A stretch of DNA of 64,000 nucleotides from Penicillium oxalicum (GCF_001723175.1 NC_064650.1:3224001-3288000); one strand, 5' to 3'; shown: positions 1 to 12,246, numbered from the stretch's first letter. Translations and numbers: made by a program. The notes: generated by a model not told the origin, from the sequence alone.

Positions 1-2207
1 TTCAGGGGGCGCCTGAGAGCCAAAGCTTCGTACATTGGGGATTTACATTGCCAACTGCTGAAAGTTTGGACACGATCTATGCCAATATCAATCAGGCCGG
101 GCTTCGGAGTCAGACAGGATTGAGCTTGGAAAATTATCAAGCACCCATGCAGCAACAACCGCAAGCAACCGCCCTTCCAACGTCGCATGATCGGGATCAC
201 GAGTCCGACAGTGATGAGGAAAATGAGGCCGAGAACGACGTGATTGAACAGCTTTCACATCGCATTGGAACCCTCAAGCTTGCCGGAGACGGACATTTGC
301 GATTCTACGGCGCGACTTCAAACCTGAATCTTGTCGATGTCTCGGCAACACAACAGCGCCAGCGGCCGGATGCCCGGACAGTGCGCCACGATGGCCAAGA
401 CATCTTGAATCACCTTCGAGTTGGGCAGCCTGTTGATCAGGCATTGGAGGACCATTTGATCGAGCTTTTTTTCACGTGGCATAACCCGAGCATCTACGTG
501 GTAGACAAAGAGATGTATATGACCGCGAGACACAGGTGGCGAAACGAGTATGAGGACACGCCCTTTTACTCGGAGGTACTCACCAACGCAATGTGTGCCA
601 TTGGCAGCGCTTTTGAGGCTCGATATCACCCGACCTTTATCACTTTCCCCAAGTCTCTGGCAGAGTTTTTTGCCGACAGGGCCAAGGCCTTGCTGGAAAT
701 CGAACTTGATTCCCCCTGTGTGGCTACCGTGCAGGCTCTAGTTCTTATGAGTTCTCATGAGGGAGCCTCCAATCGCGATGCTCGTGGCTGGCTGTACAGC
801 GGAATGTCGATGCGACTGACCTTTGACCTCGGTCTGCATCTTGACATGACCTCGTATGTCAATCAAGGCGACATGAGTTCCCATGAGGCTGATGTCCGAC
901 GAGCTGCCTTCTGGGGTAGTTATATCGCCGACCATTTCTGGGGATTCTACCTTGGTCGACCGTTTCGCATGAATGCGGGAGATGTGAGCGTTCCCAAGCC
1001 CGCGTCGGGCCTTGATGCAGAAAGGGATAGCACCTGGCGTCCCTATGGACTGCAAGCGAGCTCTGATATCGCAGCACAAGGGCTGCGGAATCCGGCTGAG
1101 CTGATCAACCGACAATTCGTTATTCTCTGGGAGATGGTGTCTCCAGTGGGTCACATATTATACGGATGTTCCGACATCTCGAGGCACGACCTTCAAAGGA
1201 TCACCTTCCAGGTCACAGAGGACCTTTTCGCCTGGAAAGCTAACCTCCCTTACATGCTGCAAGTTGACTTGGACGACGACTCAACGCCCAAGCTGCCCCA
1301 CTTGCTCATGTTGCACATGCAGTACCACCAAATTATCATCTTCTTTCATCGCCCATGGGTTTCGAAGAACTACATTCAACCGCGAAGCCCACGTCAAGGA
1401 CCAGGGTACCATCATGCCCGGCGCATGTGCATTGAGTCCGCCACGGCCGTCGCCCGCCTGCTGCACATTTATGAAAAACACTATACATTCCGTCGCATGA
1501 ACAACCAAGTCGTTGCGATCATCTTTAGCGCGGCCCTCATGCTCCTCTTCGTGACCGTATCTTCGTCTTCGATAACGCCGTCCAAGTCTGGTGAATCCCG
1601 CACTGCCCATCCCGGTAACGCAGAGATGATCGCTTATCTGAACCTTTGCTTTCGTGCGCTTGATGAGCTGGGTCAATCGTTCGAAAATGCAAAGCGCACT
1701 CGCGACTATCTTGTCACCCTGCAGCGACGCTGGCAAGCACACATGCGCCGCACCGGTTCTGCTGCCAAAAGACAGATCAGCAGTCCAAACCTACCGTCCT
1801 TGACCGTAAAGCCAGCGTCCTTGCACGGTGCTTCAAGCCACGATGCTGCAAGGAAACGGACGCGACTTGTTGATCATTCTTTGCATCAATCAAGAGCTCA
1901 CGGCCCGTCGGTTTCCTTGGCTGGCCGGGAATCCTTCCCAGCTGGCCCTCAATATTCAGTTGACCCACATCAAGCCTTTCAGCAGACTTCTTATCCTTTG
2001 ACCCAGGGGCGGCAGGTGAATGAGCAGCTCGACTGGATTCAGCATTCAGATATGAACGTCATGTCTAGTGTCTCCGACAATCGGACTCCGCCTCAAGCGG
2101 TGGATTCTCTATCACAGGCTCAGTTCCATGAATATTCCAGCATGCTGCCAGACCTGGGAGACATTGAAGGCTGGTGGAGTCCACCGCATGAGACGCCCGG
2201 AATATGA
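1..2207 (+). CDS. Fungal transcription factor, C-terminal part (fungal_trans / middle homology region); 5' end outside window
   Basis: The frame is open from base 3 to the stop at 2207 and has no in-frame ATG near its beginning, so the gene starts upstream of the window. An acidic linker rich in D/E (about residues 65-80 of the visible part) is followed by a conserved stretch with the signature DGHLRFYGATSNL. A long, mostly helical fungal_trans-type region follows, starting around ALEDHLIELFFTWHNPS and containing the typical ARGWLYSGMSMRLTFDLGLH block and RRAAFWGSYIADHFWGFYLGRP. The C-terminus is low-complexity and rich in S, Q and P, as in activation regions. This architecture belongs to Zn2Cys6 regulators whose DNA-binding cluster is N-terminal, so that part is presumably off-window (inference). 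I cannot tell its target pathway. NirA-like and other nutrient regulators share the same blocks. No intron is needed in the visible part. Confidence 0.82.
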   Translation, partial: QGAPESQSFVHWGFTLPTAESLDTIYANINQAGLRSQTGLSLENYQAPMQQQPQATALPTSHDRDHESDSDEENEAENDVIEQLSHRIGTLKLAGDGHLRFYGATSNLNLVDVSATQQRQRPDARTVRHDGQDILNHLRVGQPVDQALEDHLIELFFTWHNPSIYVVDKEMYMTARHRWRNEYEDTPFYSEVLTNAMCAIGSAFEARYHPTFITFPKSLAEFFADRAKALLEIELDSPCVATVQALVLMSSHEGASNRDARGWLYSGMSMRLTFDLGLHLDMTSYVNQGDMSSHEADVRRAAFWGSYIADHFWGFYLGRPFRMNAGDVSVPKPASGLDAERDSTWRPYGLQASSDIAAQGLRNPAELINRQFVILWEMVSPVGHILYGCSDISRHDLQRITFQVTEDLFAWKANLPYMLQVDLDDDSTPKLPHLLMLHMQYHQIIIFFHRPWVSKNYIQPRSPRQGPGYHHARRMCIESATAVARLLHIYEKHYTFRRMNNQVVAIIFSAALMLLFVTVSSSSITPSKSGESRTAHPGNAEMIAYLNLCFRALDELGQSFENAKRTRDYLVTLQRRWQAHMRRTGSAAKRQISSPNLPSLTVKPASLHGASSHDAARKRTRLVDHSLHQSRAHGPSVSLAGRESFPAGPQYSVDPHQAFQQTSYPLTQGRQVNEQLDWIQHSDMNVMSSVSDNRTPPQAVDSLSQAQFHEYSSMLPDLGDIEGWWSPPHETPGI

Positions 2208-2401
2208 AGGCTGGGTGAGTGGATGGCACAGTGAGGAGAAGAACTTGGCCAGAGTGTTGAATCTATTTTGCAATTATTGATGCCGATATAATATATGCTC
2301 CAAACACACCATTGATCTGGAATTGAATCGTATTTACCCAACTCTGGTCTCCTTTGCTGTTCGCCGAGCTCATGTTCTGCGGTTTCCAGCTTGACTTCCT
2401 T

Positions 2402-4173
2402 CTACTCCTCTTGTGTTGTCCCATCAAACTTTGCTCCAAGCCAATGCCCGACATCACCAGCAAGACCCAACCCAACCTGCCCAATCTCTTTCGCCAGAAC
2501 CACCCTCCTCTCCCCAAACCCCTTCTCCTTCCCAAAGAAGCAAGCCCGCCGCATAATGGACACCATCTCCTCGCCTTGGTCTGCAAGCACACTTCTGCTG
2601 CTACCGGCTTCATTTCCACCACTCGTCGTGCCAGTTACGTCGATTCTCACCCAAGGCAAAGTAACCTCTAGTCTACGAACACCGCTTCCGCTCCATCCGC
2701 GTCCCCCAGCACCATAGTCCAGTCCATACGGTGGCCAGCGCGATAAGGCCTTTCGGCGGCGAACCGTCGTCTGACCTGCATCTTCTCCGTCACAATCAAC
2801 GGTCTCATTGGTCTCAGTCAGGGACAATTCATCTAGCACTAGCAAATTGTCGTCCGGCACGCTTCTCGCTTTTTTTGAGCTCTTCAGGACGGGGACAGGA
2901 TACTCGGGCCCAGACAAATATTCCGGAAACACACGCGGGACCTCCCGTCCTGCCGAGCGCAGAAACAACATCGGCGATGCGAACGCATCAAAGCATCGTT
3001 CTGGCGAAGGGAATAGTGCCCGGCGAGCGTCAAGTAGTGGAAGCAGGTCTGCCGGGGCAACCGCGACCAGCGAGGATTTCCTGTTCCTTTTCCTGGTAGA
3101 GCCCCGTTTTGTCCCCGTCGATTCTACGCTGGTGTGGTTGGCGGAAGCGATATCGGGGTGTTCGGTCAAACAGTACTCATCCAGACTTGTCCAATCACAA
3201 ATCGGCAGATGAGTCGCCACGGCCTTGACAGATTGTGCTTCGGTGAGAGCGAGCATCAGCGCAAGGGAGCCGCCGATGTGAGAGCCGTAGATTCCCAATT
3301 GAGCTGGAGCAAGATGGGACTGGATCCAATCAAATGCGCATAGAGTGTCGTGGATTGGAGTCGGATACTGGAAGAAGGATTGTTGGGACTCTGGGGCTGC
3401 AGATTGCTCCGACGAGAGCTTTTCTGGCACGGTCTCCGTGGCTGATTGAGTAGAATAATCAATACCATCACGGACGAGACGACTGAATGCACTTTGGCGA
3501 GAGGGCGGGAATGCACCAAGTCGGTAGTTTACCGTCACGACTGTTGCGGAAGTTTGCGCGGCGAGCATCTGCTGAGTCGAAGGACCAGTGTGATCGTTGG
3601 GCCTTTTGAAATGCCATTGAGTTTGGTGAGAGTCTTGTGCGGCATATTCTTTACAGAGCCTTTCATCCTTTCCACGGGGATTGTCGGGGTATCCCTGGCA
3701 CAATGGACCTGGCGGGAGATACACGATGACATTCGACCCCGGTGTAAAGACTTGATTCTGCGTCGAGGTCCCCGGATCCAGCGACCGCGTCAGACTAGGC
3801 AGTTATTAGCATGCGATCGTGGTGTTGCATGGAAGTCGTATCTTATGAATAGGGCGAGCCAGTGGGGAACAGCTTACTTGACAGAGATGCTTCCATTATT
3901 CCCCACGGGAAGATAAACAGTTTCATCGAGCCAGGAGGTGGTTTGAGATGTAGATAGTGGTCGAACAGGAATTAGATTCGGGCTGTGTACTCTGAGCTTG
4001 CCGAATTGTGTCAAGAGGCAGCGACTCAATGGATAGACCGAGGACTGCATCCCATTGCTACAGTAGAAATGATGCAAACGAGGCATGGAATTCGCGTGGG
4101 TTGTGTTCGCATCCCGTGAGGTTATCGAGCCGGGGGAGTCTTGGCGCGCTTGAGAATGGAGGCGCCCGGACAT
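2402..4173 (-). CDS. Alpha/beta-hydrolase-like protein with His in the nucleophile position
   Basis: Two exons: 3878-4173 and 2402-3794. The intron 3795-3877 has donor GTAAGC and acceptor CTAG, and joining keeps the frame to give about 562 aa. The fold-3 hydrolase/carboxylesterase layout is visible: VIVYLPPGP strand-turn, then TVVTVNYRLGAFPP, then TPIHDTLCAFDWIQSHL, then IYGSHIGGSLALMLAL (elbow, about residue 269). In active esterases the elbow is G-x-S-x-G. Here the central residue is His (CAC at 3278-3280), with Ser one place earlier. A Ser/Arg/Lys-rich insertion (residues about 330-350) and a basic tail follow. The first about 90 residues are Ser/Arg/His-rich with few acidic residues, which could be a mitochondrial presequence (weak inference). 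It may be a non-catalytic or altered hydrolase; substrate unknown. The gene is convergent with the upstream regulator, about 195 bp between stops. Confidence 0.8.
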
Positions 4174-4404
4174 TAGCTACGGCTGCCACGGCGCAGCTAC
4201 AACGATAGGGGTTTACGTGAGTGTCCTTGGTGAAAGGAGGATGGTCTTTTTACACATGAGCCACCGTATTGTCATTGAGCATGAATCATTTCTATTGTAC
4301 TGGTAATTAAGCTGATTGATCAATCATGAGATGCATGCCCATTTTACAACAACCGGCAAATCTGGGACATGTCTCCCTTATCCTGGGCGCCTTTTCGTGC
4401 ACTC

Positions 4405-7071
4405 TCAGAACAAAAGAGGGGAGCTCGTCTTCTCCAAAGTGGCCGACGCAGCAGGATCATCTCGATCTAAAGGCGCTTCCGCATCTTCATCCGGCACAGG
4501 CCGCATGACCTGCAAACTCAGCTTTGGGTCCTTGGAGTAGACGCGAAGTCCCACGACGCAAACCGCATTCCACGGATCCCCCGCCGGACTTTCCACGTCA
4601 GCAACTGGCGGACGACTCTTGGGGTCGTCAACGGGCATGTCCAGATCACTGTCGAACTCGAATCCGTCAAGGAGTTCCTGGTCTGTGGGGCTCAACTCAT
4701 GAGTCGCAAGTCGACTTTGCAAGCTCATGCGGCCAAAGTCGATTCTTAACCCGCCTGAACCATTCCCTTGAGGCGTACTCTCCCCGTTGAAATAGATTGG
4801 CGGCATAGAATCGTTTGTGCCTCGGCCGACAGTTGCTTTGCGATCACCGGGACCGCTGGAAATACTTCCCATGTCCGATGGGGACTCGGCGGTCTTGCTG
4901 TCGGACAATATTTGACCAGGGCCAAAGCTGCGATCCTGAGGAACGTCATTTGCCGTTCCAAGAGAACGGCTCGCCGATTGACGTTGCTGGCGCGCGGCCA
5001 TCTTACGCTCTCGGATCCATGCTTTCTGCTTCTTCAACTTGGTCTCTTCGCACAGTTTTCTCCACTCTGCAGCTTTACGACGCTCGGATTCCAGCCTTTC
5101 TTGCTCGGTCTCAGCAACGAGGCCCTTTGCATGAGCCAGATCATACGAGAGTCCCACTTGTACGAGCTTCTCCCGGTGCGTAGAAGCTAAGCGGCGAACG
5201 GTTTCTTCCGTAGACTCCGCATCTTCGTGCCGGTAGGCTGTGATCTTCATCAAGACATGGTAGCGGCCCGGTTCGAGATCAATCTCGGCATTGACAGAGC
5301 GCGTCATAAAATGGCTGCTGTGGCTGCGCACGATGTAGTCTTCGTCGCCCTCGCGCTGCAGGCGGAATTTCAAGATGAAGCTGTACTCTCCGGCGAGGCC
5401 GTTGAAGTATCGGTTGTCCAGCTGTCTTGATCAGTACTCATTTGACTATTGATTTTTCTCATGCCAGGGACTTACCTGAGAAAGAACAATGACCGTGGGT
5501 CCGGCCTGTGTCACCTTCATGACAAACTTGGTGCTGTGGTAGTCAGCTGACCAAGGCACATTGAGAGTCGTCCATTGCTGGGTCACCGTCCATTCATCGC
5601 CGAACAAACGAGTGCGGTCGAAATGTTGATACTGCCTCAGGAGATCTTCATACGTGATCCAAAAGAATCCATCGTCTCCGAATCTGTGCCCGAGCAATTG
5701 CATCCACTCGGCGGTCCACTCCTGTGAGCCATCACTCCAGGGTCCTTGCCATTCCTTCTTGCCCCAAGGGTTTCGCAGTCGTAACAGCCGCTTGCCCTTG
5801 ACTTCTCTTGCTTCCATGATAGAATACGAATGGTTCTCTGAGATGCCCTTTCGATCGCGTGGCGGCGATTGAGAATCCAACCAGTTGGAGAATAAACCAG
5901 TACCGCAGCCGAACAGAAACTCATCATTCACTTTCATAAGCTCCTCCGTCCAGAAGCGGTCCTTGTCGAGGATATCGCTCGACAAGATCTCAGACGTCAC
6001 ACCTCCCGTCATGTCCTCGATTGCTTCACCGACGAAGCCACCCTCGATGGCTGAGTAGTCACCATGCGCCTTGGCAAAGGCCTTTTCTAAAAGAGGCAAC
6101 CAGGTCTCATTGGGATCCACACATTGCGCAAAGTACAAGGCACGAGATCCTGTCTGCCACACACGGCGATACTCTTCTTCGGCGTTGCTTCGATTGATCA
6201 TATCCCAGGCCATTCTCTCATCGTTGGACTCGTCGTAGTTGGCCGCTCGGAGGTAGAGCTTGTCATCGACGATACATTGCTGCCATTCCCCATCTGGTAT
6301 ACTATCGGTTAGATCTTTGGCTCTCTGCTGCCTTCTCACCCTATCGTTCTCCTCATCGCATCCACCTACCGCGATAAAATACGAATCCATAAATTCCAAT
6401 GGTTTCGTCTCGAGCCACGCAGACCTTCTCGATCAACCCTTCCTTGTTCCCCATTGTGCAAAGAGCTGCCATGAGCCAGCAATCACCATCATAGCCCTGA
6501 CGCACATCTGAAGCCGTAGGTCCGTTGACGTAGAACTGAGGGTTCTCGAAGATATCCTTTTTAAACAAAAGAGTATGATCGATTAGTGGTGAGAAGATTC
6601 GCCCATCAAGATCTGGGTATTGACACCTACCGTTACTCTTTTCACCCCACGGGGCTTCATGATATCATTGGGCCGATCTAGCTCATCCAGGTAATGTCGG
6701 CGATTCGATTTGAGATCCATCTCGATATCAAAATGCGGATCCGTATACTTCTGGTTGACACGGCGACACTCCTTCACGATCCGATCCACGGATCTCTGGC
6801 ATTCTTGTCTCGCTTGCTCGTACGATTTCACCGCTGCATGGCCCTGGATCACTCCGTTGGGTACTCGCTTGGCTCTGGTACGCGCGTAGGGATTGCCCGG
6901 CAGCACCGTATACACCTTTCCCGGGTACTTGGTGTTGAACTGTTCCCAGAAGAGCTTGACAGATTCTTGCGGTGCCGATTGACGAACGCGTGGAGATCGC
7001 CGACCATTTGACAGTGATGGCGCTGGAGGCATATTGCTTCCGAAGCCTATCAATTCATCTTCAAACTCCAT
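4405..7071 (-). CDS. Calpain-family cysteine protease
   Basis: Four exons: 6631-7071, 6370-6556, 5476-6293 and 4405-5421. Introns are 6557-6630, 6294-6369 and 5422-5475; phases are consistent and the product is about 820 aa. The papain-like calpain core (CysPc) is complete, with the catalytic Cys in GDCWLMAAL (about C173), His in ENHSYSI (about H364) and Asn in LRNPWG (about N384). A C2-like/calpain III beta-sandwich domain follows (TKFVMKVTQAGPTVIVLSQ to AEIDLEPGRYHVLM). Next comes a charged coiled-coil-like segment (LVAETEQERLESERRK to KMAARQQRQ) and a low-complexity acidic tail. No penta-EF-hand is visible, as usual for fungal calpains. I chose the ATG at 7071 (MEFEDEL); an in-frame extension further upstream reads through a Lys/Arg run and looks like leader. 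Expected cytosolic; substrate not predictable. The first intron ends in AAG rather than YAG. Confidence 0.9.
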
Positions 7072-8870
7072 GGTGACTCGTTTCAAGGTCACGCGGAGAC
7101 TGTGCGATGGGAAATTCTTCTGCCCTTGTGTGGGGAGAATTTCTTTTTTCTTTCTTTTCTTTCTCTTTTTCTTATAAAAAGAGAAATTCACTGCCGCAGC
7201 TGCTGAAAGCAAGTCGACCCCAGATCTAATATGAGAAGCTCAGCGATATGACAGTAGCAAAGAACATTCAGTCGCAAATTGGGGACAATTTCGGCCAGCG
7301 CGTGAGCGGGCGCTCTGTTCTTCTTATAACATGAGCTTCCCGTTTATCTTCAATACGACTCGACCTCTTTACAAAATCTTGAATCGCCCACCCGAAGGAA
7401 AGGCCCTCCTCAACTCCAGCCGCACCCTTTCACACTATACGCCTCGCGAATCATGTTTCGTGTCGAGTGCCCGCAGTCCTGGCTTACTGTCTGTTGGCTT
7501 GCAGCACTCCACTCGGCCAGTCCGACTGGTGCCGAGGCTAGGCCTTGTCCACAAGCATCCCATACAGCCGCTCGATGTGCACACCAGTGATTCGATTCCA
7601 GATTCTTGTTCTCATTGGATTCGATCGGACAAGGCTGCAGGGTAGACGCGTGCGCTAGACTGATAATGAGTGCGCCTATGACTTGATTTCCAATCATCAT
7701 CTGCCGAGTGATACGGTCTTCCAGGCTCGAGTATGTGTATGCCGAAGCTGAGCACCTGGATTTTGGCCCCCAACTTTTTTTTTTCTTTTGAGCCGACTCA
7801 GCTGAGAACGAGACGATCCTGGGCTTAATCCTGCCAGTCGTGAATATAATTGTTGCCTAGTCTATTCTTTATGGAAATCAACTCATTCCAGGTCGATTTT
7901 GATAGAATACGCTTTTCAAACACGTCCCCCGCAGTAAAGACAGATTCTGATCTGTGATCAGTATCATAGACTACCGGCCATACCTCAAGGAAGTGGGGTG
8001 GTAAACACTCAGCTCCAAGTACAAAGTTTGCCTCAGGGGGTTAGGCCAAGCCATGTCGCTTTCATGGCTACTATGCGACGAAGTCTCTTTTCTTTTCCAC
8101 ACACGTTGTCCACTCAACTTTCAGTATGTGGTAAATTGCATACTTGATGAACATATCCAATTAGGCCGAGTACCTGAACTCTTTCTTTTCTCATCAACTC
8201 TGCTCGAATCTCTTGAGACAAGCACAGACTCGGCGGTCCGCATGGGTTGGGATCCACTCGATGGAATGTGGACCCGGCCGTTCCAACGGGTTGGAGCGCT
8301 TGAGGGGAATTGAAACCGTGACGGATTCCCTGGGCCAAGAAAGTTTACCTACGAATGGATCAGAACTTGCTGACGAGCTGAGATGCCTCTCATCCTGTCG
8401 GACTTCTCCGTGCGGATCTGGGTCGGATTTAACAAGGTCCCTGGTGTGACTGGACATGAGAATCTCAATTATCTTTCTCGGGACAGGGAATTCTAATCTG
8501 AAATTGGACGTGATCGTGATGCATGGGCCTTGTAGGGATAGCTAGAGCTACTCTGAGCATTCTCAAATGGCAAAATATCACAGAAAGCAACCAAAGATCC
8601 AAAAAAGGGGGAGGGCGGTAAAATCATTTTCGAATGAAAAAAAAAATGCTATGTACGCCTGACACTAGACTGGAAAGCATGTTGATCGCATAGTTAGTTG
8701 AACACCCATCCTCCAAGTCACACCCCGCCGTAAACGCCAGACATAAAGGAAAGCACGTAATAAGAAAATGACATGACAAGTTTGAGGGACGTATCACCAT
8801 GAACGTGTTGCTACGACACCGTAGGTTGTGTCCTGGGATAAGCGGAAGAAACGATATTGATAGAATCCGC
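7072..8870. other. Intergenic: calpain 5' flank and nimX 3' flank
   Basis: About 1.8 kb between two minus-strand genes. Immediately upstream of the calpain start lies a polypyrimidine stretch in gene sense (7139-7180), typical of fungal core promoters. An A-run sits at 8636-8646. Open frames here are up to about 100 codons and show no recognisable protein family. Confidence 0.5.
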
Positions 8871-10050
8871 TCATGAGTAGCCGTTGCGAGTGGTGCCCAC
8901 GGAGCGGCCCGAGTAGTATGAGCTGCCGTTCTTAAAGTAAGGATGCATGCAGGCTTGCTTGGCAGACAATCGGTGGGCTGGGTCGTATTCGAGAAGCGCC
9001 TCTAGAAGGGCTTGACCGTTCTCCTCCAGGCCAGGGACGATGGGAGTATCGGGGCGCTTCCACTTGGGGAATGTGGGCTTGTAGTCGGGGAATGAGGTGA
9101 CACCGGGCCATTCGACTTCATCGGGAGTGCCAAGGATACTAGCATTCAACCATGTCAGTCAAGGAATTCAATTACCCCGTGGCTTCTCAGAATGACGGTG
9201 CTTACCGGAAGATCTTGAAAATCTCGTCGATCTCAGAGTCACCGGGGAAGAGTGGCTTGCGGGTACACATCTCCGCAAAAATGGCACCGACCGACCACAT
9301 GTCAACGCCGGTGGAGTATTGACGTCCTCCAAGAAGAATTTCCGGTGATCGATACCAGAGTGTGACAACCTAGAAAACAGAGCACTCAGCACCGAGCGCC
9401 AACAGAATTCCACTTGTGGTTATCGACCTACCTCGTGAGTGTAGGTGCGGAGAGGCACACCAAAAGCCCGAGCTAGACCAAAATCGGCCAACTTCAGGTT
9501 GCCATGCCGGTCGATCAACAAGTTCTGGGGCTTGAGGTCACGATGCAAGATACGGTGGCTGTGACAGTAGCGAATTCCTTCGACCAATTGGGCCATGAAC
9601 TTCTTCACCATGGCTTCACCCAGGCCCAGGTTGGCGCTCATCATGGAACCATCAGGAAGGGCTTTGCCGCGGCCACCTTCGCTCACTGGAAGTGCCTCCA
9701 TATATTTCTTCAAATCCAAGTCCAGGAACTCGCACACGAGGTAAAGCTTGTGGCCGTCGGCGTGAACGATATTCAGCAACTCCACAATGTTGGGATCCTG
9801 CATCTCCTTGAGAATCGAGATCTCGCGGATGGCCGTACTGGGGACACCTTCATCCTCGGCCTCGAGGCGAATCTTCTTCAATGCCACAATACGATTGGGA
9901 TGGTTCAGCTCGCGTGCCTTGTACACAACACCATAGGTTCCTGACAAGTAGATTGGTGACGCGTGAGTTGGGAGGGCTCAGTTCAAGGATCTATGGAAGA
10001 GGCAGTAACACACCTTCACCGATTTTTTCGATCTTCTGATAGTTCTCCAT
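8871..10050 (-). CDS. nimX: Cyclin-dependent kinase CDK1 (NimX/Cdc2/Cdc28)
   Basis: Four exons: 10014-10050, 9432-9940, 9206-9369 and 8871-9138, giving 325 aa, close to the size of Aspergillus NimX. The protein starts [20 protein letters not shown] with the inhibitory Thr/Tyr pair in the glycine loop. It carries a perfect PSTAIRE cyclin-binding helix ([13 protein letters not shown]), the [10 protein letters not shown] catalytic loop, the DFGLARAFG Mg-binding motif and [18 protein letters not shown] (activation-loop Thr). It ends in the C-lobe motif [15 protein letters not shown]. Between helix C and the catalytic loop there is a small insertion ([14 protein letters not shown]) as in other filamentous fungi. 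This is the Ser/Thr kinase that drives G1/S and G2/M with B-type cyclins. It shares a 440-bp divergent promoter with the AlkB-like gene. Introns: 9941-10013, 9370-9431 and 9139-9205. Confidence 0.96.
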
Positions 10051-10489
10051 GGCGGACGCTCCTGTTGAAGATTGACTACCCCAGGCCATATTAGTTATGT
10101 TGAGAAAGATGTCAAGACAAGGGTGACTGCCCGAAATTCCGCGGGCTCGGAGAAGGAAGAAATGAGGGAGGAAGCAAGGAGGAGACACGCGGAGAGGAGT
10201 GGCAACCAATGAAACTCACAGGCAAACAAGTTGTGAACGCTTCGATAGCTGTGGTGGTTAGTACCAGGTCGCCACACCCAGGGATCCGGCGATATCGGTT
10301 TGGCGTAATCGAAATTGTCGAGTTTGTCGAATTTGAAGTTGCTGGACCCAACGCTCAGTTTTGCATGGTGGGGAGAAAGTCCATAAAAACAAACAACTCC
10401 CCGCGTTGGCGGAAGGCGGTGAGCGCGTGCTTTTTCCTTTGAATTTCCGCGCGACTCGTCGGGCGTCAAAGGGATTGACATTGGTCGTC
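10051..10489. promoter_or_regulatory. Divergent promoter nimX / AlkB-like gene
   Basis: A 439-bp region between two divergent start codons, so both genes must initiate from it. I see no distinct operator-like repeat in it. Confidence 0.5.
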
Positions 10490-11620
10490 ATGGCTCAGAT
10501 CAAAGGACTGAATGCCCACGAGCGTCCTCCAGAGGCTGTGCGACAATGCTACAAAAAATACAGCAGGTCATCTATTGCAGAGATCGACCATGATCCCGGG
10601 GTTTTGGATCTCCAACGACTGGACGAAGAAAGCCTCCCCGCGGGCATCTCCGTCGCCCAATACATGTCGAGTCAAGACCTTCGTCTGGCATTCGATGATT
10701 TCATCTGCGGAGGACATGCCACGAGCCTTGAGCATGCCCCCTTGACTGAGAATATCCCGGTCTTCACGCACAATGCAGTATCCGGTCAGCATCCGACTCG
10801 CTTCAGCGAACCCTGACACTAACTCGATCGCGCCGTCCAAGCAACCTAACTCCAGACAGGTCTTTTGATGATCCCATCGCTCTTTCCTCCTACAGTACAA
10901 ACCGAGTTGTTATCTCGTCTCCTTCATCGAGATCTTCCCAATCCTGAACACAAAACCAATCTCCACTTGCATTATGATGTGACATACCCGGAGATCTCCC
11001 CCGGCAGCAAACACCATCGGTCCTTCTTTGCGGATGACTCCCTACGGATGCTTCAGCCAAAGGATCCTCAGGTGCATAAACCTCTTAGCATTCAGAACGT
11101 GTTGGAGAAGAAGCTCCGTTGGGTGACTTTGGGAGGCCAATATGACTGGACTGCCAAGGTCTACCCATCAGATCCTCCACCACCTTTTCCACAAGATGTG
11201 GCGAAGCTACTAAGGGCTGCGTTTCCTCAGACCGATGCTCAAGCCGCAATTCTTAATCTTTACTCCCCCGGTGATACGCTCAGCGCCCACCGAGATGTAA
11301 GTGAGGAGTGTGACGTAGGCCTGATCAGCGTAAGTTTCGGCTGCGACGGACTCTTTCTGATCAGCCACGACGATGGTAATGGGGCGGAAGTCATTCGGCT
11401 CCGCTCCGGCGACACTGTGTACATGGACGGCACATCACGCTTTGCCTGGCATGGTGTGCCCAAGATCCTACCAGGCACATGTCCCAGCTGGCTGGCAAGT
11501 TGGCCATGTGTTGACGAGGATCCAAGCGACTTTGGATCTTCCCCCTACGAGATGTGGAAAGGGTGGATGTCTGGGAAACGGATCAATCTCAACGTGCGCC
11601 AGATGACCTTTGGTCCATGA
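10490..11620 (+). CDS. AlkB-family Fe(II)/2-oxoglutarate dioxygenase (ALKBH1-like)
   Basis: Two exons: 10490-10784 and 10860-11620. The intron 10785-10859 has the less common donor GTCAGC, a CTAAC branch sequence and acceptor CAG. Product 351 aa. The double-stranded beta-helix core shows the HxD pair in SAHRDVSEE, the distal His in RFAWHGVPKI, and the 2-oxoglutarate-binding arginines in RINLNVRQM, which matches the family RxNxxxR motif. The region before the core (LRWVTLGGQYDWTAKVYP) is the AlkB nucleotide-recognition lid, ALKBH1 type. Family members demethylate nucleic acids (DNA 6mA, tRNA) or cleave abasic sites; the actual substrate is not decided by sequence. The start at 10490 is the first ATG and gives a continuous conserved N-terminal extension. 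Confidence 0.9.
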
Positions 11621-12246
11621 GAGACCAGACTGCCTTCTTGGTCACCAGCGTCACTTGTCGTCGCTAATGTAGCCAAGTAGTAATTACCGCCCCTTTGGAC
11701 TATGGCTACCTATTTGTCGGATCTGCCAGCGTGCCAGGCAATTCACCATTTCAACTTCATCTTGAACTTGGTGATTGAGCGGTGGTTATCTTCAGCGCAA
11801 ACCCGAGGCTTCTGATGCCGGGGCGTGTTGGAGCAGCGCTGATTATCCGGAGCCTTTGATAGGCCGCTGATAGCGCCCTCTGGAGTTGCAACACTGCGGG
11901 CGACTCCTCTTCCGAAGATGCGCGCGCGCGGAGTTCCGGAGTTTCGCAGTTCGCATGTTTCCGAGTAGATGGAGATCTGACGACAGACTTGTCTCAAATG
12001 CAAGAGTGGCAATCGGAGTATCTCTCTGTTGTTGATGCGAGGCCACCTAAAGTCCTCTGGGAGTTGCAACTATGGTGCCTTCTCCCTGCTCCAATGCAGT
12101 CGCATTCATCACCCAACTTACCCCAACTTTCCCCGCTTCGCATCTACTTAAAGTCCGATTAATTACCGGACACTTCATACATTCAGACCTTCTCAAGTAG
12201 TTATACCCTCACTGTGGAACCAAGAACGTTTCCACGCATTTTCAGT
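11621..12246. other. Intergenic: 3' flank of AlkB-like gene and amidase promoter
   Basis: About 626 bp between two tandem plus-strand genes. I see no further gene in it. The stretch just before the amidase start is pyrimidine-rich. Confidence 0.45.

Noticed and set aside
738..1154. 138-codon minus-strand frame inside the first gene
   Set aside because: It overlaps a conserved fungal_trans region on the other strand; a shadow frame.
7331..7645. 104-codon plus-strand frame with a basic, presequence-like start
   Set aside because: It ends without any conserved block and has no downstream exon I could link.
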